A stretch of DNA of 64,000 bases from Leptospira wolffii serovar Khorat str. Khorat-H2 (GTDB taxonomy: Bacteria > Spirochaetota > Leptospiria > Leptospirales > Leptospiraceae), in NCBI RefSeq assembly GCF_000306115.2, contig NZ_AKWX02000020.1, positions 124,001 to 188,000 on the forward strand, given 5' to 3'. How positions within the stretch are numbered: position 1 is the first letter of the stretch; every line of letters begins with the position of its first letter. A model generated the notes under the pieces. The model did not search any database, was not told where the DNA came from, and worked only from the letters and a program-made list of their open reading frames with translations. A program made the translations under genes and the position numbers. Below, one piece after another: positions 8,093-16,661 of the stretch.

Positions 8093-9055
8093 ATGATCTT
8101 TTATATATTTATCGACGGAATCGGCTTCGGGGAAAATAATCCGGACAAAAATCCATTCTCCAAATACGCCCGAGGCATCTTTCTCCCATTGGGAGGAAAG
8201 GACTTTCCGGAGGACGCCTCCCCGAAATTGAAGGAATTAGTTTATATCCGCACCGATGCGAGCATGGGAATCAAAGGTCTTCCCCAAAGCGCTACCGGTC
8301 AGACTTCCCTTTGGACGGGCATCAACGCTTGTCAGGTCTTGAACCGACACATGAGCGGATTTCCCACCTTTACGCTCAAGAGAATCATAGCGAAATATTC
8401 CATCATTCGGGTATTGGAAGAACACGGATTCAAAGCGGATCTTTTGAACTGTTATACGCCCGGTTTTACGGAACATGTGAAAAAAAATCCACGTCAAGTA
8501 TCGGCATCGACTCTGATCCAAATGGCTGCGGACAAACCTTTAAAGGGTATGGACGATCTTCGCCTCGGAAAGGGACTCTATATGGATATCAGTCGTGATT
8601 TCTTAAGAACATTCGGACGAGAATTTATAGAAAAGGACGATCCCGTTCTGGAAATCCAAGACCCTTATCGAACCGGCTTTGAAATTGTTCCCGCCTTCCG
8701 GGATCATACTCTATGTATCTACGAATATTTCATCACGGATAAAGTGGGCCATAAGATGAATTGGGACGGTGCAGAGAAATGTATCGCCGATTTGGAAAGT
8801 TTCTTAGAAGGAGTTTTGGATGCCATGGATCCGGAACGGGACCAATTGATCCTCACCTCCGATCATGGAAATCTGGAAGACCTTACGGTCGACGTCCATA
8901 CGGTGAACCCAGTTCCTACGATCCTGTACGGTAAGTATACGGGACAAATGAAAGATAAGATCAAACTTCTGAAGGATATCCCACACGCAATCTACGACTG
9001 CTTGGGTCTGGATATTCCCATGTCGGAAGAGGAATTTATACAAACTTCCAACTAG
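8093..9055 (+). CDS. Alkaline-phosphatase-superfamily metalloenzyme, iPGM-like
   Basis: A 320-residue enzyme with the metal-binding plan of cofactor-independent phosphoglycerate mutase and related phosphatases: an N-terminal metal aspartate in FIDGIGFG (Asp8), the nucleophile loop SATGQTSLWTG (Thr71), a DKVGHKM motif, and a C-terminal SDHGNLED plus HTVNPVPTILYG. These match the two-metal site of the superfamily. It is much shorter than iPGM (about 510 residues) and lacks most of the inserted phosphatase cap, so a simple phosphomutase or phosphohydrolase is likelier than a glycolytic mutase. It is predicted cytoplasmic, with no signal peptide. The substrate is unknown. It converges on the next gene with only four bases between the stops. 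Confidence 0.82.
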   Translation: MIFYIFIDGIGFGENNPDKNPFSKYARGIFLPLGGKDFPEDASPKLKELVYIRTDASMGIKGLPQSATGQTSLWTGINACQVLNRHMSGFPTFTLKRIIAKYSIIRVLEEHGFKADLLNCYTPGFTEHVKKNPRQVSASTLIQMAADKPLKGMDDLRLGKGLYMDISRDFLRTFGREFIEKDDPVLEIQDPYRTGFEIVPAFRDHTLCIYEYFITDKVGHKMNWDGAEKCIADLESFLEGVLDAMDPERDQLILTSDHGNLEDLTVDVHTVNPVPTILYGKYTGQMKDKIKLLKDIPHAIYDCLGLDIPMSEEEFIQTSN

Positions 9056-9059
9056 AGAA

Positions 9060-10211
9060 TTAATACTTCCAATCGTCTTCGTCTTTGGCCTGATCGTCGC
9101 CTTGCTTAGCTTTGGCTCTATCTCCGTCCCTATACATGACGTCGTCTTCGATCTGATCCAGGGCTTCCTTTCTCCAAGCGGAGGATTTTTTACCCACAGG
9201 CGAGTCAGGGTTTCTTTCCGAAGCTTCCTGGAAAACCGAGGCGGCCTTTTCATACTTGCCGCTTCTGAAATAGATGGTCCCCTTTCTGAATAAAGCGGTT
9301 TGGTCCAAAGAGCCGTCGGAATTTTCCAGGATCTTGTTCAGATATTGGATGGCCGTATCCGTTTTTCCGAGAGCGTCATAACTCTCCGCGATGTAATACC
9401 AGGCTTGCTCCCTGGCCTTTTCGCTCATTCCGATGTCTAAGGCCTTTTTCAGAGTCTCGATGGCTCCGTGATATTCCTTACGAATATAAAGCTGTCTTCC
9501 TTTTTCCAAAAGACCGGAGCGAAATTCCTTATCGACTGCGATTCTATCCGGATCGAAATAAGAATCCGACTGAACGTAATCCTCATATACGTCGTAAGCG
9601 GACCAATCCTTGCCCATTCTGCGAAGAGATTTGCCCCAGCGAACTCTTGCTTTGACGTTCTCTGGATCTTCCTGTAGAGCCAATACGTAATTTTTTCGGG
9701 ACTGCTCGTAATTCCCTTTCTTCATGTAATAATCGGCAATGGCGGATAATGCGTTCGATCTGAGTTTATTATCGCTGGAGGTACGCAACACTTCTTCCAA
9801 ATGTCCCTTCCCTTCCTCGTCGCGATTCAATAGTAAGAGAAGATTTCCCAAACCGTAGGACACCTTAGCCTTCTCTTCTCTGGAAAGTTGATCCTTTTGG
9901 TTCAATTCCCGGAAGATGCCTAGGGCCAACATCTTGTCTCCGGTCTTATCCAACGCGGAAGCAAGATCCAATTTGATTCTAAAAGAAAGTTCCGAACCTA
10001 CTTCCTTAGCGGAAAGCTCCGAGAAGATATTTAGGGCCTTTTCGGCGGATCTAGGATTGGAGTGCTTCAGGAATTCTTCTCCTTCCCGAACTTTTTCCAG
10101 TATTCCCCGATTCTCCGTATCATGGTCCTGAATCACAGCGGTATAAATTCCGGTCAAAAGACCGGCACAAACGAATAAGAAACCTGTAACGAGTATTATG
10201 GAACGGTTCAT
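9060..10211 (-). CDS. Membrane-anchored TPR protein
   Basis: A 383-residue protein. I place the start at ATG 10211 because GGAGG precedes it by seven bases; the longer frame to 10241 lacks this. A single N-terminal transmembrane anchor (IILVTGFLFVCAGLLTGIYTAVI) leads into a periplasmic array of about seven TPR-like helix pairs, such as VSYGLGNLLLLLNRDEEGKGHL, ALSAIADYYMKKGNYEQS, VRWGKSLRRMGKDWSAY and AWYYIAESYDALGKTDTAIQYL. The tail is acidic and low in complexity. The SD site sits inside the last codons of the upstream FN3 gene, whose TGA overlaps this ATG, so the two are translationally coupled and probably work in the same envelope complex. Confidence 0.85.
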   Translation of the reverse strand: MNRSIILVTGFLFVCAGLLTGIYTAVIQDHDTENRGILEKVREGEEFLKHSNPRSAEKALNIFSELSAKEVGSELSFRIKLDLASALDKTGDKMLALGIFRELNQKDQLSREEKAKVSYGLGNLLLLLNRDEEGKGHLEEVLRTSSDNKLRSNALSAIADYYMKKGNYEQSRKNYVLALQEDPENVKARVRWGKSLRRMGKDWSAYDVYEDYVQSDSYFDPDRIAVDKEFRSGLLEKGRQLYIRKEYHGAIETLKKALDIGMSEKAREQAWYYIAESYDALGKTDTAIQYLNKILENSDGSLDQTALFRKGTIYFRSGKYEKAASVFQEASERNPDSPVGKKSSAWRKEALDQIEDDVMYRDGDRAKAKQGDDQAKDEDDWKY

Positions 10212-11836
10212 TTTTTTCCTCCGCCGATTCTGGCCAGACATCGTTTGGTCCAGAATTCGGTTCGTTCCGGATTATAGGATTTGGCGTCCTTCTGTACGAA
10301 ATATTTCAAGGCTTTAGTATATTCGCCTTTTTTAAAATAAGACATTCCCAGGAAGAATTTAGCCTTTCCTCTGATGTCGGCGTCCCCGGAAGCCGCGTAC
10401 GGGCTAAGCTGACGAACTGCCTCTCCGAATTCTTCTTTCCAGTATGTGGATTTAAGCACCCTGTCCAACTCGTCGTCGGTAGGTTCCTCCTGCTCCACGA
10501 TAAGCGGTTCTTTTTCCTGATTTGCGGGAGGTCGCGTATTTTCCTGATCCTTATTAGGACCGTCTTCCTTGGGATTTTCGGAGTCCGCAGTCTGAGTCTC
10601 GCCTCCGTCGGAACCCCCTCCGAAATTCAGAGCCACGTAGGATTGGTCCTGAGTCAGAGAGAAATCCTCCGAATCTCCGCGTTTCACTGTGACTCCGAAA
10701 TACACGGTTCCGGTGTAAGGTTTCATGCGAACCATTACGTTCGTATCCGGATGCGATATTTCGCCTAACTTCTTAACGCTACCACCTAAGAAAGTGGAGA
10801 CTCCGCCGGACAAAGGCTTCAAGGCTTGGTAAATGGAGTAGATAGTATTATCGTCCGCATTTACGGGAGGTTTCCAATCTAGACGGATTCCACCCTCTAC
10901 GGCGGTCGCATTCAGATCCTTGACGTGCATCTCATCGAAGGAGAAATCCGCATTCGTAACCGCGGACTCGTCGGATTCTTTAGGAGGCTTGCGCTTGTCC
11001 TGATCGTAAACGTAAAAATGCCTTACGAAGGATTGGTTTTGTATCAAGGGGAGAACTTCTTTCAGCCCTTGCTTCACGGATACTCCGTAATATAATGTCT
11101 GGGATTTATTCAGGTCCTGATCCAAAAACGTATATTCGGGATGAGATACTTCGGCTAATTTCTCGGCCTTACGCATCAAAGTCAGACTGGATAAAGGCTC
11201 CGCTGATCTATAAACTGTGTAAATCGTTTCTCCTGGAATTCCTCTACTATAAGGCTCCCAGGAAACTCTAAGATATTTACCTTCTCTTTTTACGGAAATA
11301 TCCGTTACGCGCGCATCGTCGGAGAGATATTTTCGACGATCATCTTCGGGAATCGGTTGTTGATTCGTATTTTGAGACGGAGGATAATTCGTACTCGGAT
11401 TGGAAGGAGGCGGAGTATTCTCGATTACTACCGGAATAGTAGTAAAATTCCGATTCGCTACTAGTCTAATGTCCTTCTTGCGGACATGATGCGCCAATAT
11501 TACGGCGTAGTAATATGTTCCCGGCTTCAGATTATAATCGAAGATCTGATTTACTCCGTTCGCTATCCCGCTGGGATATTTTCCCAAAGAATCCGAAATA
11601 TAGCATTTCTCCGGAGAATCTATGATGGAAGAATTGCGGGCCACGATGATTTCTCCGGTCTCTCTCGGCGGTTCCCAAGAAATTCTGACGGAGCGACCGT
11701 CCCTTAAGACTTCCACATGGATCGCGCCTGCAACGCTGAACATGTCGCCATCCGTACGAAGGTCTTGCTGGGCGTTCAAAATCGAACCCAAGGCCAAAGC
11801 GGTAAAAATCGTTAGAATGCGGAGGCGTATTTTCAT
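10208..11836 (-). CDS. Exported protein with three FN3-like domains and C-terminal TPR
   Basis: About 542 residues. The start at ATG 11836 gives a clean signal peptide (MKIRLRILTIFTALALGS, cleaved near LNAQ); a TTG at 11854 would only add six residues. Three FN3-like beta-sandwiches are visible from their conserved tryptophans: RSVRISWEPPRE, KYLRVSWEPYSRG and GGIRLDWKPPVN, each followed by a VYRS/IYQA-type strand and a YYGV/YFGVTV strand. A Pro/Glu/Asn-rich linker then leads to a TPR-like C terminus (AKFFLGMSYFKKGEYTKAL). It is periplasmic or surface exposed. The gene ends in lysine codons overlapping the SD of the downstream TPR gene. It is probably a scaffold or adhesin-type protein, but no ligand is visible. 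Confidence 0.82.
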   Translation of the reverse strand: MKIRLRILTIFTALALGSILNAQQDLRTDGDMFSVAGAIHVEVLRDGRSVRISWEPPRETGEIIVARNSSIIDSPEKCYISDSLGKYPSGIANGVNQIFDYNLKPGTYYYAVILAHHVRKKDIRLVANRNFTTIPVVIENTPPPSNPSTNYPPSQNTNQQPIPEDDRRKYLSDDARVTDISVKREGKYLRVSWEPYSRGIPGETIYTVYRSAEPLSSLTLMRKAEKLAEVSHPEYTFLDQDLNKSQTLYYGVSVKQGLKEVLPLIQNQSFVRHFYVYDQDKRKPPKESDESAVTNADFSFDEMHVKDLNATAVEGGIRLDWKPPVNADDNTIYSIYQALKPLSGGVSTFLGGSVKKLGEISHPDTNVMVRMKPYTGTVYFGVTVKRGDSEDFSLTQDQSYVALNFGGGSDGGETQTADSENPKEDGPNKDQENTRPPANQEKEPLIVEQEEPTDDELDRVLKSTYWKEEFGEAVRQLSPYAASGDADIRGKAKFFLGMSYFKKGEYTKALKYFVQKDAKSYNPERTEFWTKRCLARIGGGKK

Positions 11837-11964
11837 CTGGAAATAAGGTTCCAATTTAGAATATCGGATCCGAGAATCGAAATTTTTACTTCGGTTTTTC
11901 TACCAAACGGGAGAAAATAAAATAAAATGCAGTGAATTCGTAAGTTTCTTCCGGAGGTTTCCTC

Positions 11965-11995
11965 TTGACTTCGCAAGGAACGGATATGACATAAT
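11965..11995 (+). promoter_or_regulatory. Possible sigma-70 promoter for the methyltransferase gene
   Basis: TTGACT at 11965-11970 is followed after 19 bases by CATAAT at 11990-11995, just upstream of the ATG at 12014. The spacing is longer than the ideal 17, so this is a weak prediction. Confidence 0.3.
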
Positions 11996-12013
11996 ACGAC
12001 TTTCAGACTTCCG

Positions 12014-12676
12014 ATGATTGATATAGAATATTACTACGATCCCGATTATCAGAACTTTCTCCTCTCTAGTAAGAGACGGGAGCTTACCCCTCCGGAAGTC
12101 GTTTTTAAGCATTTTCCGATGAAAGATGTGCAGAATCTGGTGGATTTCGGGATGGGACTCGGCTTTTGGACGGAATCTCTACTCAAAGCGATTCATAAGG
12201 AAGGCTGGGTCTGGGGTGCGGAATGCAACCAAGACTTCTTAGACGAGGTCCTTCATTGGAAGAATCGGGAGGATATTTCTAGATTCACTCCCTTCTATAT
12301 GGAAAAAGCGGATCGCCCCCTGCTTCCGGAATGGATTCCTGTCCCCGAAGTCGTTTTTGCCTCCTTGGTTCTCTCCACATTTGCGGACCCAGGCCAGGCC
12401 ATGGACGGTCTCATCCGATCCATGAAAAAGGGAGGCAGACTGATCGTTTTGGATTGGGTCAAAAACGAATACCCCGTCGGCCCTCGCATCAACGATAAGA
12501 TTTCCTTGGATAAGATGAAATTCCTGGCGGAGCAATATAAATTAGAAATCGTTAAAACGGTCCGTGTGAGCGAGAACGTTTACGGTCTAGAGATCCAGTC
12601 CGGACCGGAATTCGAATACGGATATTACGATCTTAGGGAAGAGGAGATGTATTCGGAGGAATTGATCCGCTCTTAG
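12014..12676 (+). CDS. Class I SAM-dependent methyltransferase
   Basis: A 220-residue Rossmann-fold methyltransferase. Motif I is visible as LVDFGMGLGFWTESLL near residue 43, an acidic residue follows on strand 2 (WGAECNQDFL), and the post-I region VVFASLVLSTFADPGQAM and GGRLIVLDWVK match motifs II-III of UbiE-like enzymes. The first 40 residues contain a YYYDPDY segment I do not recognise. The substrate cannot be read from the sequence; small molecules are more likely than nucleic acids for this motif set. It is cytoplasmic. The 3' end overlaps the convergent lipoprotein gene by 44 bases. Confidence 0.82.
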   Translation: MIDIEYYYDPDYQNFLLSSKRRELTPPEVVFKHFPMKDVQNLVDFGMGLGFWTESLLKAIHKEGWVWGAECNQDFLDEVLHWKNREDISRFTPFYMEKADRPLLPEWIPVPEVVFASLVLSTFADPGQAMDGLIRSMKKGGRLIVLDWVKNEYPVGPRINDKISLDKMKFLAEQYKLEIVKTVRVSENVYGLEIQSGPEFEYGYYDLREEEMYSEELIRS

Positions 12677-13316
12677 GATTCGATTCCGATATCACCGGTT
12701 TTTTAAAAATTCCGGCCCGAGTCGCTTCTTCCATTACCGAAGTGATCACAACGCATTTTGCATTATGATCCTCCTCCGGAAAATATTTGTAAGGCAATGC
12801 GAATAAAAGAAAGAGATGCCACCAAATGACTTGGGAATATCTTCTTTCAAATTTACCTAAACTTTTGCCTTCCTTATCCTTAAAATCAAATACGGTCCAT
12901 CTATCCCGAGCGGTACGATACGGAACTAAGAAGAGAGTAAAAGTCGAGAAAAACGATCCAAGCAAATTGAAATCTTGAGTGGTCGAATCCTCGATATCCA
13001 AACGAAATTCGGCATCCCAAAGACTGGACTTCAAAGGTTCCGCATAACCGGATCTATCCACACATTCTTGATAGGAAAATTGGTCGCTAAGGCTTGCGTT
13101 TTGCGAGTCCGGATGTATTTTCCCATTTGTGAGTACTTTACTATCTACCTTCACAAGAATCGGACCGGTAGAAGAATATTCCGGTCCTTTAGGATTGGAA
13201 GTCATTCCTGCGGGAAAATCCGTAAGAAGTAAGCATCCGCCAAAGCATAATAAAAATATTATAAATAGAAAGATTGTCCGGAAGCTTCTAAGAAATATAG
13301 AATGAAAAATCTGCAT
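12633..13316 (-). CDS. Putative lipoprotein of unknown function
   Basis: About 227 residues when started at ATG 13316, which puts a lipobox (LLCFGGC) about 23 residues in after a hydrophobic stretch TIFLFIIFLLCF. A longer frame reaches an ATG at 13418 that overlaps the preceding gene's stop (ATGA), which would add 34 basic residues ahead of the signal; coupling favours the long start, signal-peptide logic the short one. The mature protein has a pair of short hydrophobic segments (TFTLFLVPYRT and IWWHLFLLFALPY) and is otherwise unrecognised. It is probably cotranscribed with the lipoprotein gene upstream. The location is inferred as the inner or outer membrane periplasmic face. Confidence 0.75.
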   Translation of the reverse strand: MQIFHSIFLRSFRTIFLFIIFLLCFGGCLLLTDFPAGMTSNPKGPEYSSTGPILVKVDSKVLTNGKIHPDSQNASLSDQFSYQECVDRSGYAEPLKSSLWDAEFRLDIEDSTTQDFNLLGSFFSTFTLFLVPYRTARDRWTVFDFKDKEGKSLGKFERRYSQVIWWHLFLLFALPYKYFPEEDHNAKCVVITSVMEEATRAGIFKKPVISESNPKSGSIPPNTSPLP

Positions 13317-13414
13317 TTGATTATTTAATCTCCCCCTTATTTCCGGTTGTTTCCGTAAAACGAGTATTCTCGGAAATTTTGTAGATCTCGAAAAACTCGG
13401 AACAAAAAGAATTC

Positions 13415-14011
13415 TCATTGTATCGACTCGCTTCGAATCGAGGCCGCATAAGAATTCACCATCTTATCTATCAAAGCGGTTCTTTCTTCCACGTCGGGAG
13501 GTGTTACCGGTTTCGTGTAAAAGTTTTCATTTCTATCCAAGAAGAATTTTTCACGGGTGGAAAAAACGACCTTTCCGCCGGAATCTTTCGCCTCTAAGAT
13601 TCCTTCGTAAGAGAGAACGTCCACCATGATCGGACCTCCGAAAACGATATAGAAACACAAGGTTACGAGCGCTAACGGAAAATAAGCCGGGTGGGTGTAT
13701 TTTTCGCGACGGTATTCTGAAAATCGGAAAGAGAGGATATGATAATTATTCTCTTTTATTCTGATCGATTGGGCGGAATCCACGCGGTCGAATAATTTGA
13801 AATTTCGTAGATGATCGATCAGCGAAAGAGTGAGCGCGTCCTCTTTTTCGGTCCTAAATTTCGATTCTTGCGGTAAAACGACTCTCTCTACGAATATCGT
13901 CTTCCGAATCGGAGAGCCCAAAATTACCGTCTTTTGCAAATCCGTCGCAGGAGGGAGAGTGATACAGGCAAAGGGAAGAACGAAGAATATTAGAAATAGA
14001 AAACGTGCCAT
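13415..14011 (-). CDS. Putative lipoprotein
   Basis: A 198-residue protein with a short signal and lipobox (MARFLFLIFFVLPFAC, cysteine 16). The central part, GSPIRKTIFVERVVLPQES then LFDRVDSAQSIRIKENNYHI, suggests a small alpha/beta envelope domain, followed by a hydrophobic hairpin-like segment (FPLALVTLCFYIVFGGPIMV) and a beta-rich tail. No family is recognised. It shares the TGA/ATG overlap region with the following lipoprotein gene, so the two form an operon and may form a complex. The start ATG has only a weak SD. Confidence 0.78.
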   Translation of the reverse strand: MARFLFLIFFVLPFACITLPPATDLQKTVILGSPIRKTIFVERVVLPQESKFRTEKEDALTLSLIDHLRNFKLFDRVDSAQSIRIKENNYHILSFRFSEYRREKYTHPAYFPLALVTLCFYIVFGGPIMVDVLSYEGILEAKDSGGKVVFSTREKFFLDRNENFYTKPVTPPDVEERTALIDKMVNSYAASIRSESIQ

Positions 14012-14059
14012 TTCTTAGAATACTTTCCGCAAAGAAATTACGGACACTAAATTTTCCGG

Positions 14060-15370
14060 CTATCCTACTGCGGCAAGAATTCTACCCGAAACTTTTCCTT
14101 CCTTGTCTTCGCCTTCGATATAAGATCCGATTTCCACAGTCAAGAATTGGCCTGTGGATAGAGATCTCAGATCCGCTTCCGGTAAAACGACTTTGAGATA
14201 ATTGTCGGTAACGGCTATCCCGTCTTTTTCCAGAACCGCTTCCCTCTTTTTGGAGAATTGGCTCTCCGCATAAGACTTATGGAGACTCTGGGAAAGTTCC
14301 ATTAAAGAATGAACTCTCTCTTTTTTCTCTTCCTTGGAGACTGTTTCGGGAAACGATTCTGCGGTGGTATTCTTACGAACCGAAAACGGAAAAGCGTGGA
14401 TTTTCGCAAAACCAAGGTCCCGCAAAATGGAACGGGAGTCCTCGAAATCTACTAACGTCTCTCCCGGAAAACCTACGATGACATCCGTCCCCAAAAATAA
14501 ATCGGGCACCTTGGATTTCACAAGCTCTATACGTTTACGGAAGGTTTCCGGAGTATAGCTTCGTTTCATTCTCTTTAGAATTTCTCTACTACCGCTTTGC
14601 AAAGGAACATGTAGAAAAGGAGTGAATCTAGGATGCTTGAAAAGTTCCGCTAACTCTATACCCACATCCGGAGGCTCGATGGAGGACAATCTAAGACGAG
14701 AATATTCCAGCTTATTCAAAATCGCTTCCAGCAATTTAGGAAAGGCTTTTCTACCTTCCGCATTGCGATACCAGCCGAGATTGACTCCGGTTAACATGAT
14801 TTCGCCCACACCGCTATCTTGGAGAAAGGAGACTTGGTCTAATACGTCCTTCCATTCTCTCGAAACTCCCTTGCCTCTCGCTTGGGGAATCTTGCAGTAG
14901 GAACATTGACGATCGCAACCGTCTTGGATCTTTAAATAAGCTCGGGTATGACCGTGAGGTAGAACGTCCGAATAGGAAAAGCGATCACTCGCATCGGAAA
15001 ATCCCGCCAGCCCCTCTCTTTGTAGGATCATCTCCGGAAGCCTGGATTTTTCCTCGTTTCCGATCACTCCGGCGATGCCGGGAATCGCCTCTAAGGATTC
15101 CTTATCCGTCTGGGCATAGCATCCAGTGACCCAGACCTGAGCGCCGGGATATCTTTTGATCGCATTGCGAATTATATTACGATTTCTTGAATCTGCCTTA
15201 TTCGTTACCGTGCAGGTATTGACCACGACCACGTCGGGAACGTCCTCTCCGGAGGCTGCGGAATACCCATGCCGACTCAATGCGGAGAATAGTCCGTCGG
15301 ACTCGAAGAAATTCAGCCTACATCCGAGCGTATGGAATAATACTTTTTTTTCAACCGGCGCTGAGGGCAT
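14060..15370 (-). CDS. mtaB: tRNA (N6-threonylcarbamoyladenosine-C2)-methylthiotransferase
   Basis: A 436-residue radical-SAM methylthiotransferase that converts t6A37 to ms2t6A37 in tRNAs decoding ANN codons. Seen: the N-terminal UPF0004 cluster cysteines in [25 protein letters not shown] and VTGCYAQTD; the radical-SAM triad in [18 protein letters not shown]; downstream strands [13 protein letters not shown] and [14 protein letters not shown]; and a C-terminal TRAM-like domain. The short first cluster spacing and the HTLGCRLN start fit MtaB rather than MiaB or RimO. The 5' end overlaps the TPR gene upstream by 20 bases, so they are cotranscribed. The assignment is firm. Confidence 0.94.
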   Translation of the reverse strand: MPSAPVEKKVLFHTLGCRLNFFESDGLFSALSRHGYSAASGEDVPDVVVVNTCTVTNKADSRNRNIIRNAIKRYPGAQVWVTGCYAQTDKESLEAIPGIAGVIGNEEKSRLPEMILQREGLAGFSDASDRFSYSDVLPHGHTRAYLKIQDGCDRQCSYCKIPQARGKGVSREWKDVLDQVSFLQDSGVGEIMLTGVNLGWYRNAEGRKAFPKLLEAILNKLEYSRLRLSSIEPPDVGIELAELFKHPRFTPFLHVPLQSGSREILKRMKRSYTPETFRKRIELVKSKVPDLFLGTDVIVGFPGETLVDFEDSRSILRDLGFAKIHAFPFSVRKNTTAESFPETVSKEEKKERVHSLMELSQSLHKSYAESQFSKKREAVLEKDGIAVTDNYLKVVLPEADLRSLSTGQFLTVEIGSYIEGEDKEGKVSGRILAAVG

Positions 15371-16139
15371 TGATTCTAGCCTCTATTCTTCTCAGGTTCC
15401 CTTTGATTTTGTCGTCGTCCGGTTTAATTTTAAGAGCGGACTCCAACTGTTCTTTCGCGCTTTTAAGGCTTTCGAGAGCCTTCTTGATATTTCCGCGCTT
15501 CGCTTCTTGGTTAGCCGCTTTTTCGTATACCAGGCCCAGGTTATTCAAAACGTTCGGGTTATTTGGAACCAAAGACTGCGCCCATTTCAGACTGACCTCG
15601 GCCTTTTCCGCGCTTCCCAAATAAAAATAAACCTGCGCTTCCAAAACCAAAGGACGATAATCGTTCGGATCCTCGGACTTTAATTTTTCTATAATATAGA
15701 GAGCATCTCGCGCTTTACTCGTATAAAGTAACGCGGTCGCATAAAGAAGACGAACCTCGCGATTCTTAGGATTGAGCTCGTAGGATCTGGAAATGATTTC
15801 CAGGGCGTCCGTATTTCTTCCTACTTGTAAAAGATATCTGGCAAAATCCGCGCTGACCGCAGGATCTCCGGGTTTAAGCTTTAAGGCTTCGGACCAATGA
15901 GTGGCAGCGGATTTGTTTCTTCCCGCATTATAATGACAGAAGGCGGCGAGATAATGAGTCTCGTAGGATCTCTTTCCTTGTTCGTGCAGAACCCGAATGA
16001 TTTCCAAAGCTTTTTCCGAATTACCTTTTTGGAATTCCTGCAAAGCGGTCTGGTATTCCGGTTGATCTTGCGCGATCAAAGCCCCGGCGGAAAACGCGAA
16101 TAGTACCAGGGTAAATAGGATGATTTTGCCTTTATGCAT
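15351..16139 (-). CDS. Exported TPR protein
   Basis: A 262-residue protein with a signal peptide ([19 protein letters not shown]) and about six TPR motifs: [95 protein letters not shown] and [19 protein letters not shown]. Such solenoids bind proteins in the periplasm. The stop lies 20 bases inside mtaB, giving translational coupling with a tRNA-modifying enzyme; this is probably operon packing rather than a functional link. A similar TPR gene lies at 9060-10211. Confidence 0.87.
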   Translation of the reverse strand: MHKGKIILFTLVLFAFSAGALIAQDQPEYQTALQEFQKGNSEKALEIIRVLHEQGKRSYETHYLAAFCHYNAGRNKSAATHWSEALKLKPGDPAVSADFARYLLQVGRNTDALEIISRSYELNPKNREVRLLYATALLYTSKARDALYIIEKLKSEDPNDYRPLVLEAQVYFYLGSAEKAEVSLKWAQSLVPNNPNVLNNLGLVYEKAANQEAKRGNIKKALESLKSAKEQLESALKIKPDDDKIKGNLRRIEARINALSAG

Positions 16140-16166
16140 CTGTCTCTTTTCCGGCGGGAGAAAGTT

Positions 16167-16592
16167 TTATGTGGGAACACTCATCGACTTAGCGTTCAAG
16201 CAATCGATCATCGAATGAAAGGGTTCCACCGGGTCGATGAATACGATTATGCTGGGATACCGTAAGGAAAGAAAATGTTCGATCCGTTCCTCGGAAACGA
16301 TCTGCAATTCCCCGGTTTCTAGGACAGGTAACCCGTCTAGATTTCTATATATATCGTATTCTTCCCGATCGAGGAAGTCAGATAGCAGCATATAACCGGA
16401 TCCGAAATAGACCCCGCCTTGGAAGTAGTATTTATAGAGGACGCGTACCTCGGGAAGAAATAAATCGGGCTGAAAAACGCAGAGGGAGATTTTTTCTATT
16501 CCGGCAACGGTTCGAATCTTACGCAGATGGAACCAGATCTTTCTGACAAGTAGATAGGAGATTACGAAAATAACGGGGATCAGGTAGGGCAT
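16167..16592 (-). CDS. Small membrane-anchored protein of unknown function
   Basis: About 141 residues from ATG 16592, which starts directly with a transmembrane helix ([20 protein letters not shown]); a longer frame to 16631 adds only basic residues and crosses the hairpin at 16632-16653. The cytoplasmic-side remainder contains a small alpha/beta region ([35 protein letters not shown]). I do not recognise a family. It lies between clpC and the TPR/mtaB pair on the same strand, separated from clpC by a terminator-like hairpin. The SD is weak. Confidence 0.65.
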   Translation of the reverse strand: MPYLIPVIFVISYLLVRKIWFHLRKIRTVAGIEKISLCVFQPDLFLPEVRVLYKYYFQGGVYFGSGYMLLSDFLDREEYDIYRNLDGLPVLETGELQIVSEERIEHFLSLRYPSIIVFIDPVEPFHSMIDCLNAKSMSVPT

Positions 16593-16631
16593 AGACTTTT
16601 TTCTACAAAACCTCCGTCCCCGAACGGACAA

Positions 16632-16653
16632 GCCCCCATCGAAAGACGGGGGC
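16632..16653 (-). terminator. Hairpin downstream of clpC
   Basis: GCCCCC and GGGGGC arms with one internal mismatch, two further pairs and a four-base loop form a strong hairpin in the 69 bases between clpC and the next minus-strand gene. No long T-tract follows, so it may be a partial terminator or a 3'-end stabiliser. Confidence 0.5.
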
Positions 16654-16661
16654 AGGATCGT

